Assembly: GCA_001778545.1 (NCBI GenBank)
Contig: MFHJ01000047.1
Coordinates: forward strand, 1-15,563
DNA from: Candidatus Giovannonibacteria bacterium RIFCSPHIGHO2_02_43_16
GTDB lineage: Bacteria > Patescibacteriota > Minisyncoccia > JACPKW01 > UBA11713
DNA length: 15,563 nt
Direction of reading: 5' to 3'
Shown here: in pieces, positions 6,804-14,258 of the stretch
Layout of the letters: each line of letters starts with the position of its first letter
How positions within the stretch are numbered: position 1 is the first letter of the stretch
The notes under the pieces: model-generated
Told to the model about the DNA's origin: nothing
The model's database searches: none
Seen by the model: only the letters and a program-made list of their open reading frames with translations
Translations under genes and position numbers: made by a program

Positions 6804-7154
6804 CTATACGAATTCAATTAAAGCCATGGGGGCGCGATCCGAAGGACGGGCTCCGAGCTTGATTATTCTAGTATATCCTCCGCGGCGGTCAAGATACTTG
6901 GGCGCCAAGACAGTCTGGAGTTTTTTTGCGCAAGAATTATCGGGCAATATCGAGAGAATCCCCCGCCTAGCCGCAAGACTCTTATCTTTCGCTTTTGTGA
7001 CAAGCTGTTCCACTTTCGGCCTGATTTCTTTCGCTTTCGCTTCCGTCGTTTTTATTTTTTCTTTCAAAATAAGCGCGCGCAATAAAGAGCGCATTAGGGC
7101 AACGCGAACTTTCCTGACTCTTCCGAATTTTCTTCCTTTCTTTCTGTGCCTCAT
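6804..7154 (-). CDS. rplQ: Large ribosomal subunit protein bL17
   Basis: A 116-aa 50S protein near the peptide exit tunnel. The N-terminus MRHRKKGRKFGR and the block LLRALILKEKIKTTEAKAKEIRP are characteristic. The C-terminus ends with GGYTRIIKLGARPSDRAPMALIE. The ATG lies one base after the rpoA stop (TAGGATG), so translation is probably coupled. Confidence 0.97.
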   Translation of the reverse strand: MRHRKKGRKFGRVRKVRVALMRSLLRALILKEKIKTTEAKAKEIRPKVEQLVTKAKDKSLAARRGILSILPDNSCAKKLQTVLAPKYLDRRGGYTRIIKLGARPSDRAPMALIEFV

Positions 7155-7155
7155 C

Positions 7156-8136
7156 CTACTCTTTTAGTGAAAGCCCTGTTCTGGAAAGCGCCTCCTCTAT
7201 TTCTTCAACGGCTTTGGCGCCAATTCCTTGAAGCGATAGTAAGTCTTCTCTGGATTTTTTAACCAATCCCCCTACCGTCCTAATCCCAGCCGAAGATAGA
7301 GCATTTTGCGTACGAGACGAAAACTCAAGATCTTCTATCCGGACTTTGAGCGGGTCTTCGTCGTCAAGCGCTTTCGCTGATTCCGCTGAAGCACGCTCTT
7401 CTTGTGAGAGCTCTGCGGTATCGGGAGGAACTTCGCTAATAGCCTTATCTTCATCAAAGACTAGGGCTTCGAGCTGTTTTATCAGCATACGGACAGCTTC
7501 CTCAATCGCTTTTCTAGGATTAATTGTCCCGTCAGTTTCTATCAAAATTCGCAGCCGATTGTAGTCAGTTCTTTCCCCTACCCGCATATTTTCGACCTCA
7601 TAATTAACTTTCTTTATCGGCGTAAAAACCGCGTCGAGCGTCAGCATGCCTACTTCGACTTTTTCTTTCTCGAGAATTTCCCTTGGAACATAGCCTAAGC
7701 CTCTCTCAACAGTAGCTTCTATTTCCAGCTTCGCGTCCTTCGAAGTCAAAGTCGCGATAGTTAAGTCTTTATTCATAACTTCGACTTGAGTCGGAGTCTC
7801 GAAATCGCCAGCAACAACTTTTTTAACGCCTTTCGCGGATATTTTTATAACCTGCGGCTCGTCGGCATGCATCAATAATCTAACCTGCTTTAGATTCAAA
7901 ATTATTAATATAATGTCTTCTTTAACGTCAGGAATCGTTGAAAATTCATGGGATACGCCGTGAATTTTGACTCGGGTGATCGCGACCCCCGGCAAAGACG
8001 ATAAAAGAACCCGTCTAAGGCTATTTCCTATAGTATGCCCGTAGCCAGGGTGCAGGGAATCAATCTCATAAACTCCTTTATTTTCTTCCTCGGATACTGT
8101 CCGTATTCGAGAAGGCATTGAAATGGTGTAACTCAT
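7156..8136 (-). CDS. rpoA: DNA-directed RNA polymerase subunit alpha
   Basis: A 326-aa subunit whose dimer nucleates RNA polymerase assembly. The N-terminal domain (about 1-235) contains GYGHTIGNSLRRVLLSSLPG and later the conserved GRGLGYVP-like segment VERGLGYVPREILE. The C-terminal helix-hairpin-helix domain, which contacts UP elements and activators, is intact (about 255-326: IEDLEFSSRTQNAL, then SLQGIGAKAVEEIEEAL). An acidic linker joins them. It lies in the standard order rpsM-rpsK-rpsD-rpoA-rplQ, 30 bases after rpsD. Confidence 0.98.
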   Translation of the reverse strand: MSYTISMPSRIRTVSEEENKGVYEIDSLHPGYGHTIGNSLRRVLLSSLPGVAITRVKIHGVSHEFSTIPDVKEDIILIILNLKQVRLLMHADEPQVIKISAKGVKKVVAGDFETPTQVEVMNKDLTIATLTSKDAKLEIEATVERGLGYVPREILEKEKVEVGMLTLDAVFTPIKKVNYEVENMRVGERTDYNRLRILIETDGTINPRKAIEEAVRMLIKQLEALVFDEDKAISEVPPDTAELSQEERASAESAKALDDEDPLKVRIEDLEFSSRTQNALSSAGIRTVGGLVKKSREDLLSLQGIGAKAVEEIEEALSRTGLSLKE

Positions 8137-8166
8137 AACTCAATCTTTACCATTAATTAATAATAA

Positions 8167-8781
8167 TTATCTCGAGTAAAACTCGATGATGGCCTTTAAA
8201 TTAATATTTGAACCCAGAAGCAAATTATCCTCCGTCGCGGGAGAACCTAACACAATTCCTTCTTTTTTCCCCTTATCCAATTCAAGCCAAACAGGCGGAA
8301 CATATTTTTTGAGGTACGCGTCCAAATCGCGGAATATTCCTTTAGAAAGGCTTTGCTGCTTGATTGTGATTTTATCATTTTTCTTGACCCTGAAAGACGG
8401 GATATTCACTCGTTTCCCGTTCACCATAAAGTGTCCGTGAACCACGGCCTGGCGCGCCTGTGTACGGGTCTGCGAAAAACCCAGGCGGTAAACGGTGTTG
8501 TCAAGCCTCGACTCCAAAAATTTCATCAAATTCTCTCCGGAATCTCCAGTCCTTTTTTCCGCCTCTCTAATATAATTCCTGAACTGCCTTTCGCGAAGAT
8601 TGTATAAAAATTTAAGTTTCTGTTTTTCTTTAAGCTGTGCTCCGAATTCAGACGAAGCCCTCGAAAATTTACGCGTTCTCCCATGTTCGCCAGGCGCATA
8701 CGGCTTTCTCTTAAACGCGCATTTCTCGCGTCCGCAAATAGATATTCCCAACCTTCTACAAATTTTACACGAGATCCTCAT
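8167..8781 (-). CDS. rpsD: Small ribosomal subunit protein uS4, zinc-binding type
   Basis: A 204-aa primary 16S rRNA-binding protein. The N-terminus has four cysteines in CxxC-x7-CxxxxC spacing (residues 5, 8, 16, 21), the zinc-coordinating C+ form. The S4 RNA-binding domain is at about 90-155 (ESRLDNTVYRLGFSQTRTQARQAVVHGH, then VNGKRVNIPS). In many bacteria it autoregulates the alpha operon, but I see no obvious leader structure here. It starts six bases after the rpsK stop. Confidence 0.97.
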   Translation of the reverse strand: MRISCKICRRLGISICGREKCAFKRKPYAPGEHGRTRKFSRASSEFGAQLKEKQKLKFLYNLRERQFRNYIREAEKRTGDSGENLMKFLESRLDNTVYRLGFSQTRTQARQAVVHGHFMVNGKRVNIPSFRVKKNDKITIKQQSLSKGIFRDLDAYLKKYVPPVWLELDKGKKEGIVLGSPATEDNLLLGSNINLKAIIEFYSR

Positions 8782-8787
8782 AATATA

Positions 8788-9219
8788 TTACACACGCCTT
8801 GGTTTAGGCGGCTTCGGGCCGTTATGCGGCACAGGAGTCAAATCCCTGATAAATTGTATCTCGAAACCTTTGGACGCGAACGTTCTGATCGCGGATTCTC
8901 TGCCTGAACCAATCCCCTTGACCTTTATTCCAACTTCCTTGAGGCCGATTAATTTGGCCTGCTCGGCGATAAATTCCAAAACCTTTGACGCCGCGTACGG
9001 AGTTCCTTTTCTCGCGCCTTTGAAACCCATAGCGCCGCAAGAAGAGGATAATATAACATTCCCCTCCCGGTCAGTTAGCGTAGCAATCGTGTTATTATAA
9101 GATGAAAGTATATTTAAAACTCCGAAATCTATTTTGCGCTTCGGAAGCTTTGAGGCAGATTGGCTCTTAGCTCCCGCCAAAGCCCCATCTGCTTTTTGAA
9201 TTACTCTTTTCTTTCCCAT
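8788..9219 (-). CDS. rpsK: Small ribosomal subunit protein uS11
   Basis: A 143-aa protein of the 30S platform. It carries the conserved core ILSSYNNTIATLTDREGNV and SSCGAMGFKGARKGTPYAA, and ends in the typical VTP-type tail (IRDLTPVPHNGPKPPKPRRV). The first 25 or so residues are a basic extension. It starts three bases after rpsM and precedes rpsD. Confidence 0.97.
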   Translation of the reverse strand: MGKKRVIQKADGALAGAKSQSASKLPKRKIDFGVLNILSSYNNTIATLTDREGNVILSSSCGAMGFKGARKGTPYAASKVLEFIAEQAKLIGLKEVGIKVKGIGSGRESAIRTFASKGFEIQFIRDLTPVPHNGPKPPKPRRV

Positions 9220-9222
9220 ATT

Positions 9223-9606
9223 TTATTTCTTTTCAAGCTTGCGCTTTCCGGAACCCATCGTCTTTCGGACGTTTCCCCTCCTCGTCCTCGAATTGGTCTT
9301 TGTTCTCTGTCCTCTCGACGGAAGACCTCTAGAATGGCGCATCCCGCGATAGGATCCGATATCCCGGAGGCGCTTTATATTCAATAAAATTTCTCTGCGC
9401 AATTCGCCTTCGACTTTATAATTTTTTTCGAGTTCTTCCCGTAAGCGATTTATCTCATCGCCCTTAAGTTCTTTAGGATGTTTTCCTTCCGATATCCCCG
9501 CTTTTTCCAAAATTTTTAGCGCTGAAACCCGTCCGATTCCATAAATATAAGTAAGAGCTACTTCTAGCCTCTTGTTATCTGGTATGTTTATTCCCGCGAT
9601 CCGCAT
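9223..9606 (-). CDS. rpsM: Small ribosomal subunit protein uS13
   Basis: A 127-aa protein of the 30S head that contacts tRNA and the intersubunit bridge. It starts MRIAGINIPDNKRLEVALTYIYGIG and has the C-terminal signature GSYRGMRHSRGLPSRGQRTK followed by the basic RTRRGNVRKT tail. Length is normal. It lies nine bases after rpmJ. Confidence 0.97.
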   Translation of the reverse strand: MRIAGINIPDNKRLEVALTYIYGIGRVSALKILEKAGISEGKHPKELKGDEINRLREELEKNYKVEGELRREILLNIKRLRDIGSYRGMRHSRGLPSRGQRTKTNSRTRRGNVRKTMGSGKRKLEKK

Positions 9607-9615
9607 AAGTTATAT

Positions 9616-9729
9616 TCAGCCTTGGCGCTGTTTATGTTTCGGATTTTTGCAAACAACATGCAAACGTCCGCGCCGGCGGACTACTTTGCACGAACTGCAA
9701 ATTTTCTTAACTGAAGCTCGAACCTTCAT
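9616..9729 (-). CDS. rpmJ: Large ribosomal subunit protein bL36
   Basis: A 37-aa zinc-ribbon protein of the 50S subunit, read directly from the minus strand. It begins MKVRASVKKICSSCKVVRRR and ends KNPKHKQRQG. The zinc ligands are Cys11, Cys14, Cys27 and His32, giving the CxxC-x12-C-x4-H pattern of the zinc-binding form. It sits between infA and rpsM, its classical position. Confidence 0.96.
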   Translation of the reverse strand: MKVRASVKKICSSCKVVRRRGRLHVVCKNPKHKQRQG

Positions 9730-9745
9730 TCATTAAATTTAAACT

Positions 9746-9964
9746 TTATAATCTTTGTATTATTCGCCCTCTTTTTTCATCGTAAGGCGTCATCTCGACT
9801 TTAACCTTGTCGCCAACAAGCACTTTTATGTAAAAAAGACGCATCTTCCCTGCGAGATGCGCGAGGATTTCCCTGCCGTCATCCAATATAACCTTGAAAG
9901 TAGCGTTGGGTAAAGCCTCTATTACTTGTCCTTGAACAATTGTTTTGTCCTTATTTTCCGTCAT
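9746..9964 (-). CDS. infA: Translation initiation factor IF-1
   Basis: A 72-aa OB-fold factor that binds the 30S A site during initiation. It matches the family throughout: QGQVIEALPNATFKVILDDG, then AHLAGKMRLFYIKVLVGDKV and PYDEKRGRII. It heads the ribosomal cluster, six bases after the baseplate J-like gene and 16 bases before rpmJ. In many bacteria secY-adk-map precede infA. Here the upstream genes are instead the ATPase/membrane pair and alaS. Confidence 0.97.
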   Translation of the reverse strand: MTENKDKTIVQGQVIEALPNATFKVILDDGREILAHLAGKMRLFYIKVLVGDKVKVEMTPYDEKRGRIIQRL

Positions 9965-9970
9965 TATATC

Positions 9971-11257
9971 TTAATCTTTGATGCCTGGATAGTCAAGTTT
10001 TATTTTATCAGGATCGGAGGGGAAAAATTTTAACCAAGATGGTGTGAATTTTATCTCAGCACGGTCGATTGCAGAATAATTCTTAAAAACGTCCTGCCTA
10101 GCCTGGCGCGATGCGCCGGCTAAATCTTTTTTAAGCGCGACTTCATCGAAAAGCCAGACGAAGTGCGCCTGTCCGGTCACCTTGAAAGTAATCTTTTTTT
10201 CGGCGAAATTCTTGTTTAAGACCTGGAAGCTAAGATCATCCAAATTGCTGATCTGGACATTCTCTCCGCTTTTCAGATCCAGATATTTAGCAGAAAGCGC
10301 TTTTGCTATATCGCTCCTTTTGAGCACGGCGACCTCGGCTGAGGCTTTCGCTTTTATGCGCACATTATCGGCGACTGAATTTACTTTCGGATCCGCGCTA
10401 AGAAGCGTCACTTTAACATCTATTCCGCTCTCTGGAATATACACGCTGGCTGGAAGATCTTTTTGAATCTTATTCTTGACGCTCCCGTGAAAGTTTTCCT
10501 GAGCTTGTGCTAATAGATTGTTTACGATTTCTTGGGTGACAATCTTGGCCCCGCCTGATGATCCTCCTGACATTTCTGTCTTAGACCTTGCGTATATTTT
10601 ATCAAATTTCGGCGTTCCCTTGAATCCAGGTATCGTAAAGTCTGATAGGCCGATATTATAATCAGCGCCGGCCGCGTCCGCGTACACGTTCACCTCAATC
10701 TGGCCGGGGATAAGTTTGCTTTTTTCCATTCTTCCTCCAGGAATAGTAATTCTGTTCCTAATTCGGTAGATCTTTCCTCCTGGCGCCTCAAATCGCGTGG
10801 ACGCCACTAGGATCTGAGACTCTGTAGAATAAGCATTAAAAATCACAATCTGGCCTTGCGCTTTCTCCGTCCCGGCTGAAACTTTATCTATGGTTCCGTC
10901 CAACTCTACTGTGTCCTCTGAGCTGACTATCTCAAGAGAAATCGGGGCTGTTGAATTTGAAGAAGCTTCAAGGTTGAGATCGACATCGGAAACAAATTGC
11001 CGCGGCGTCACAGATACCCGAACTTCCGCAAGCGACTTTACGAAGATAAGTATCATCGCCAGAAATATAATCGCGCCGCATAAAACTACCGTCTTAAACT
11101 TATTCGACTGCGTTTCTTTCGCGGCCTCTTTTTTCTTGATAGAAATTGTCGCAGTTTTTTTGGGAAGCCTAAGTCTTGATGACTTTGGAGCTATATCCCT
11201 CATTAATGGACGGCCCGACGAAGGGTTTCTCTCCATTGGATTATTTCTGATTTCCAT
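9971..11257 (-). CDS. Bitopic membrane protein with baseplate J-like extracellular region
   Basis: A 428-aa protein. Residues 1-53 are basic and presumably cytoplasmic. Residues 56-74 form one transmembrane helix. The rest is a predominantly beta-type external region. Residues 131-215 have the pattern AQGQIVIFNAYS, then a TRFEAPGGKIYRIRN stretch and VYADAAGADYNIG, resembling domains annotated as baseplate J-like in CPR genomes. The end (IKFTPSWLKFFPSDPDKIKL) is also familiar from that group. No phage genes are nearby, so a tail function is unlikely. It follows the PilM-like ATPase, resembling a PilM-PilN arrangement in which a cytoplasmic tail docks on the ATPase. ATG 11257 overlaps the upstream gene by 17 bases. 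ATG 11236 is an alternative five bases after that stop. Confidence 0.72.
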   Translation of the reverse strand: MEIRNNPMERNPSSGRPLMRDIAPKSSRLRLPKKTATISIKKKEAAKETQSNKFKTVVLCGAIIFLAMILIFVKSLAEVRVSVTPRQFVSDVDLNLEASSNSTAPISLEIVSSEDTVELDGTIDKVSAGTEKAQGQIVIFNAYSTESQILVASTRFEAPGGKIYRIRNRITIPGGRMEKSKLIPGQIEVNVYADAAGADYNIGLSDFTIPGFKGTPKFDKIYARSKTEMSGGSSGGAKIVTQEIVNNLLAQAQENFHGSVKNKIQKDLPASVYIPESGIDVKVTLLSADPKVNSVADNVRIKAKASAEVAVLKRSDIAKALSAKYLDLKSGENVQISNLDDLSFQVLNKNFAEKKITFKVTGQAHFVWLFDEVALKKDLAGASRQARQDVFKNYSAIDRAEIKFTPSWLKFFPSDPDKIKLDYPGIKD

Positions 11258-12425
11258 ATTTCAGCGCGCTTAGCGCTAATAGTAATGGTAGCGTCATTTT
11301 TGAATCTTTGCGATCTATTCCGGATGTTAATATTTTTTCACCGAAATTCTCAGGAATAAAACTGATGACGTCGAAAGGCTTGCCCAGAATCGTGAATGAA
11401 GCAAAATCTGGAGAATTCAGGCATTTTTTCAATATGTCGCTTCCGGCAACTCCGCCCAAGACAACCAAGGTCTGCGGCAATGGATGCTCGCGGCCAAGCA
11501 GAGAAAGCGATTCCCCGAGAAAAGTCTGCCATTCCGAGCAAACTCCTAGCGATGACGAAGAAAGTTTCTTATCAGTGGCTTCTTTAATATCTCCCCAGCT
11601 TTGCGCGGTAAAAAATGAAAGCGCTTCACCTAGCCCAATATTCAACGAAGAAGCGACCCTCCTTATTACAAGATTCGCTCCCCATGCAAAATTTTTGGTA
11701 TTTTCTAAAACTCCGTTTCGAACCAGATAAATTTCTGTAACCTCTCCTCCCACATCAACAACAAGATAGCCCTCTTTTGGATTGATCATCTCGGATAAAA
11801 TTCTAAAAAGAGAAGACGGCTCGGAAACAAGTTTAATTTCCGCGTTTCCCAAAAAATGCGTTAGCATATCTTCAATATTTTTTACAAAACTTCTTCTCGC
11901 GGCGCTGAGATAAATGGAAAGTTCAAGCCTATTCGTTTCTTTGCCATAAGGATTTTCTATTGGATATCCGTTCACTATAAATCTCATCTTTTCTTTTTCC
12001 AAAATTTCAATATCGCTTGAATCTTCGAACTTTTCTCTGGCTTTTCGATTAAACAGTTCGAGTTCGTCTTCCATTATTTTATTGACTAATTCCTCAGTTA
12101 CCTCAAAAGTTTCGCGTCTTTGGATTTTTACGTTTTTTGTTTCTGAAAAATACCATGGGGCTGAAAGAACCATATAAATCAAATCGGGCATTTTTTTTCT
12201 GTTCTTTTTGCCAACATCTTCGGCTATTTCTTTGACCGCTTTCCTCGCGTGCCGCTCGATATGCGTGAAATCAGGATTTTCCAAAAGCGGGAGCCTGAGA
12301 TGCGAAAAAGACAGAAATACAGGAATTTCGTTTTCTTTCTTTAACAAAAGCGAAGCGTTGACCGAGGAGCTCCCGATATCAAAAACTAGAATATTTTTCT
12401 CTTTTTTCAGTCTGGGAAAAAACAT
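11241..12425 (-). CDS. PilM/FtsA-like actin-fold ATPase
   Basis: A 394-aa soluble protein with the actin/Hsp70-fold nucleotide-binding motifs. Phosphate-1 is LVFDIGSSSVNASLL (residues 13-27), phosphate-2 is YLVVDVGGEVTEIYL (220-234), and the adenosine motif is LVVLGGVAGSDIL (320-332). The C-terminal helix (MTLPLLLALSAL) is usual in PilM and FtsA. Such proteins assemble at the inner membrane with pili or the division ring. Here the adjacent bitopic protein is the obvious partner. No other pilus genes are in the window, so type IV pilus or division roles cannot be separated. The ATG at 12425 shares a base with the alaS stop (TGATG). Confidence 0.75.
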   Translation of the reverse strand: MFFPRLKKEKNILVFDIGSSSVNASLLLKKENEIPVFLSFSHLRLPLLENPDFTHIERHARKAVKEIAEDVGKKNRKKMPDLIYMVLSAPWYFSETKNVKIQRRETFEVTEELVNKIMEDELELFNRKAREKFEDSSDIEILEKEKMRFIVNGYPIENPYGKETNRLELSIYLSAARRSFVKNIEDMLTHFLGNAEIKLVSEPSSLFRILSEMINPKEGYLVVDVGGEVTEIYLVRNGVLENTKNFAWGANLVIRRVASSLNIGLGEALSFFTAQSWGDIKEATDKKLSSSSLGVCSEWQTFLGESLSLLGREHPLPQTLVVLGGVAGSDILKKCLNSPDFASFTILGKPFDVISFIPENFGEKILTSGIDRKDSKMTLPLLLALSALKYGNQK

Positions 12426-14137
12426 CAAGGGATAATCTTTCCTCTAATCCTTCGGACTCCGGAGGCCGAAGCCTCTTCCTTTACTATAACAAATTTCCCG
12501 ATTTCTTCCGTATTCTTAACGTGTGGCCCTCCGCATAACTCTTTAGAAAATTCGCCTGCTGGCGAACCCACGCTGTAAACCTTGACCCTCGACGGATATT
12601 TTTCTTTGAAAAAATAAAGCGCTCCTGATTTTTTTGCGCTCTCAATGTCCATTTCCTCCATTTTAACTTCGAGTTTTCCCGCCACGGCGCCATTAACGAG
12701 ATTCTCAACTTTTTTTATTTCCTCATGGGTAAGTTTTCTCGGGAAACTAAAATCAAATCTCGTTCTTTCGGCAGTAATATCTGAACCCATCTGCCGAACG
12801 TCTTCTCCAAGAACTTTTCTAAGCGCCGCCTGCAAAAGATGCGTTGCGGTATGAAGGCGAGTAACTTTTGAAAGCTCATGCTCGTCTTTCGCCTTAAGCT
12901 CTCCAGTATTCAAAATCAGCCCATGTCCTCCAAATTTACCCTCCGCCCCAGCGCGCGATTTCTCCTGATGTTTTTTGAACTCTTCTTCAAATCCGCCGCG
13001 GGTTAGAGCATTCGACTTCGCGCCGGAGAATTCTTTTATAATTTCGTATGGCAAGCCGAAAGTTTCGTATATGCGAAAGGCTTTTTTTCCGTCTATATTT
13101 TCGCTTTTCTCTAATTCCCGAATTCCCTTCGCGAGGGTTTTTGAAAATTTCTCCCGCTCCTTCCAATAAGAATCGATGATCCCGTCGCGCCTTTCTTTTA
13201 AATCGCGGTAAAAGTTTTCATAGTTTTTTATTATCTCCAGCATTATTGATTCAAAAATCTGAGGAGATAGGACGTTAATATGCTCATATACGAAAGATCT
13301 CCGCAGAAGGCGTCTTAATACATATCCCGCCTCTTTATTTGAAGGCTCAACGCCGTCGGACAGCAAAAATGCCGAAGCACGCAGATGATCCGAAATGATT
13401 CTCCTCTGGCGCTCTGACAGAGTCCCCGGAAGAATATCTAAAATCGGCTCGAATAAATCCGTTTCAAAAATGTTTTCTTTTTTCTGGGAAACCATCGCCA
13501 GCCGCTCGAGGCCCATTCCCGTATCAACCCCGGGCGTTTTTAATTTTCCCAAAGTTCCGTCCGCTTTTTGAAAATATTCATTGAAAACTATATTCCAAAC
13601 TTCAATGCCGTTTATATAAATTTCCGTCGTAGGTCCGCAAGGTCCCTCCCCTCCAGTCGGTCCCCAAAAATTATCTTCTCTTCCGAGTCTTCTTATATCT
13701 CTTGCGCCGGCTTCTTCCCAAATCTTAAACGACTCTTCATCAAAAGGAATATTCTTGTCGCCCGCGAAAACGGTAACGTATCCTATTTCAAGTCCAATAG
13801 AATCTAAAAATTCCTTACCATATAAAATCGCCTCACTCTTGAAATATCCCCCAAATGAAAAATTTCCAAGCATTTCAAAAAATGTAAGGTGCCGCTCATC
13901 CCCCACTTCATCAATATCCGAAGTGCGAAATGATTTCTGAATTGATGTTGTATTCTTGGAACCAAAATCTTTCACCGGATCCGCCTCGCCGGTGTAATAT
14001 TTTTTGAATTGCTGCATACCTGCAGTCGTCAAAAGAACCGACGGATCATCAGGCAAAAGCGATGAAGACGGCACGACCGCGTGTCCTTTCGACTCAAAAA
14101 ACTTAAGAAATTTTTTGCGCAACTCATTCGAGGACAT
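12425..14137 (-). CDS. alaS: Alanine--tRNA ligase, reduced form without C-Ala domain
   Basis: A 570-aa class II synthetase charging tRNA-Ala. The catalytic core spans about 1-240 (motif 2 region ERHLTFFEMLGNFSFGGYFK, the WGPTGGEGPCGP loop, motif 3 GVDTGMGLERLA at 203-214), followed by the helical tRNA-recognition domain (GVEPSNKEAGYVLRRLLRR). The editing centre retains its zinc/substrate residues HTATH (429-433) and CGGPH (535-539). Compared with the usual 870 or so residues, the beta-barrel before HTATH is nearly absent, and the DHHA1/C-Ala tail is missing entirely. The reading frame is intact and this architecture is known for CPR, so it is presumably functional. It opens the long unit running to rpsI, with an extended -10 just upstream. 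Confidence 0.95.
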   Translation of the reverse strand: MSSNELRKKFLKFFESKGHAVVPSSSLLPDDPSVLLTTAGMQQFKKYYTGEADPVKDFGSKNTTSIQKSFRTSDIDEVGDERHLTFFEMLGNFSFGGYFKSEAILYGKEFLDSIGLEIGYVTVFAGDKNIPFDEESFKIWEEAGARDIRRLGREDNFWGPTGGEGPCGPTTEIYINGIEVWNIVFNEYFQKADGTLGKLKTPGVDTGMGLERLAMVSQKKENIFETDLFEPILDILPGTLSERQRRIISDHLRASAFLLSDGVEPSNKEAGYVLRRLLRRSFVYEHINVLSPQIFESIMLEIIKNYENFYRDLKERRDGIIDSYWKEREKFSKTLAKGIRELEKSENIDGKKAFRIYETFGLPYEIIKEFSGAKSNALTRGGFEEEFKKHQEKSRAGAEGKFGGHGLILNTGELKAKDEHELSKVTRLHTATHLLQAALRKVLGEDVRQMGSDITAERTRFDFSFPRKLTHEEIKKVENLVNGAVAGKLEVKMEEMDIESAKKSGALYFFKEKYPSRVKVYSVGSPAGEFSKELCGGPHVKNTEEIGKFVIVKEEASASGVRRIRGKIIP

Positions 14138-14143
14138 GAAAAC

Positions 14144-14152
14144 ATTTTAGCA
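14144..14152 (-). promoter_or_regulatory. Extended -10 promoter of alaS
   Basis: The minus strand reads TGC-TAAAAT, an extended -10 with five of six hexamer matches, followed by six bases and the alaS ATG at 14137. The predicted start is the A of ATG, so alaS would be leaderless. The -35 region falls inside the preceding terminator hairpin and shows no good hexamer. Confidence 0.6.
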
Positions 14153-14154
14153 TG

Positions 14155-14186
14155 AAAAAGGCGGATCACGTAGTGTCCGCCTTTTT
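14155..14186. terminator. Bidirectional intrinsic terminator between the small gene and alaS
   Basis: Perfect 11-bp stem AAAAAGGCGGA (14155-14165) and TCCGCCTTTTT (14176-14186), with a ten-base loop that can form three more pairs (CAC/GTG). The T-runs on both strands make it active in either direction. For minus-strand transcription it ends the mnmA/small-gene unit 18 bases before alaS. Confidence 0.88.
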
Positions 14187-14258
14187 GTTCTCCACCAATT
14201 TCGCGAGGCCTTTTTTGATATATCCGGGGCTAAAATCCAAAGCCTCGCATATATTCAC
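14166..14258 (-). pseudogene. Out-of-frame 3' remainder of the small gene
   Basis: Immediately at the stop of the small gene, a shifted frame encodes 30 residues starting VNICEALDFSPGYIKKGL and ending in a TGA inside the terminator loop. This continues the DWPF motif as expected for the family (DWPF..xNxCExLxLxPxYxRxxL, from memory). Adding one T in the CATTCGTG stretch would restore a single frame of about 110 codons, so a one-base deletion or a sequencing error is likely. No slippery heptamer for programmed frameshifting is visible. Confidence 0.6.

Noticed and set aside
9968..9996. Possible infA promoter: TTGACT, 17 bases, TAAGAT on the minus strand
   Set aside because: The -10 ends only three bases before the infA ATG, so a normal start site would fall inside the coding sequence. 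The match overlaps the end of the upstream gene and is probably chance.
9971..11257. Phage tail or contractile injection system based on the baseplate J-like region
   Set aside because: There is an N-terminal transmembrane anchor, and no sheath, tube, spike or other baseplate genes nearby. The context is housekeeping.
11260..11275. Small hairpin AGCGC/GCGCT just upstream of the baseplate J-like gene
   Set aside because: It has only five base pairs inside the coding sequence of the ATPase gene and no other supporting signal.
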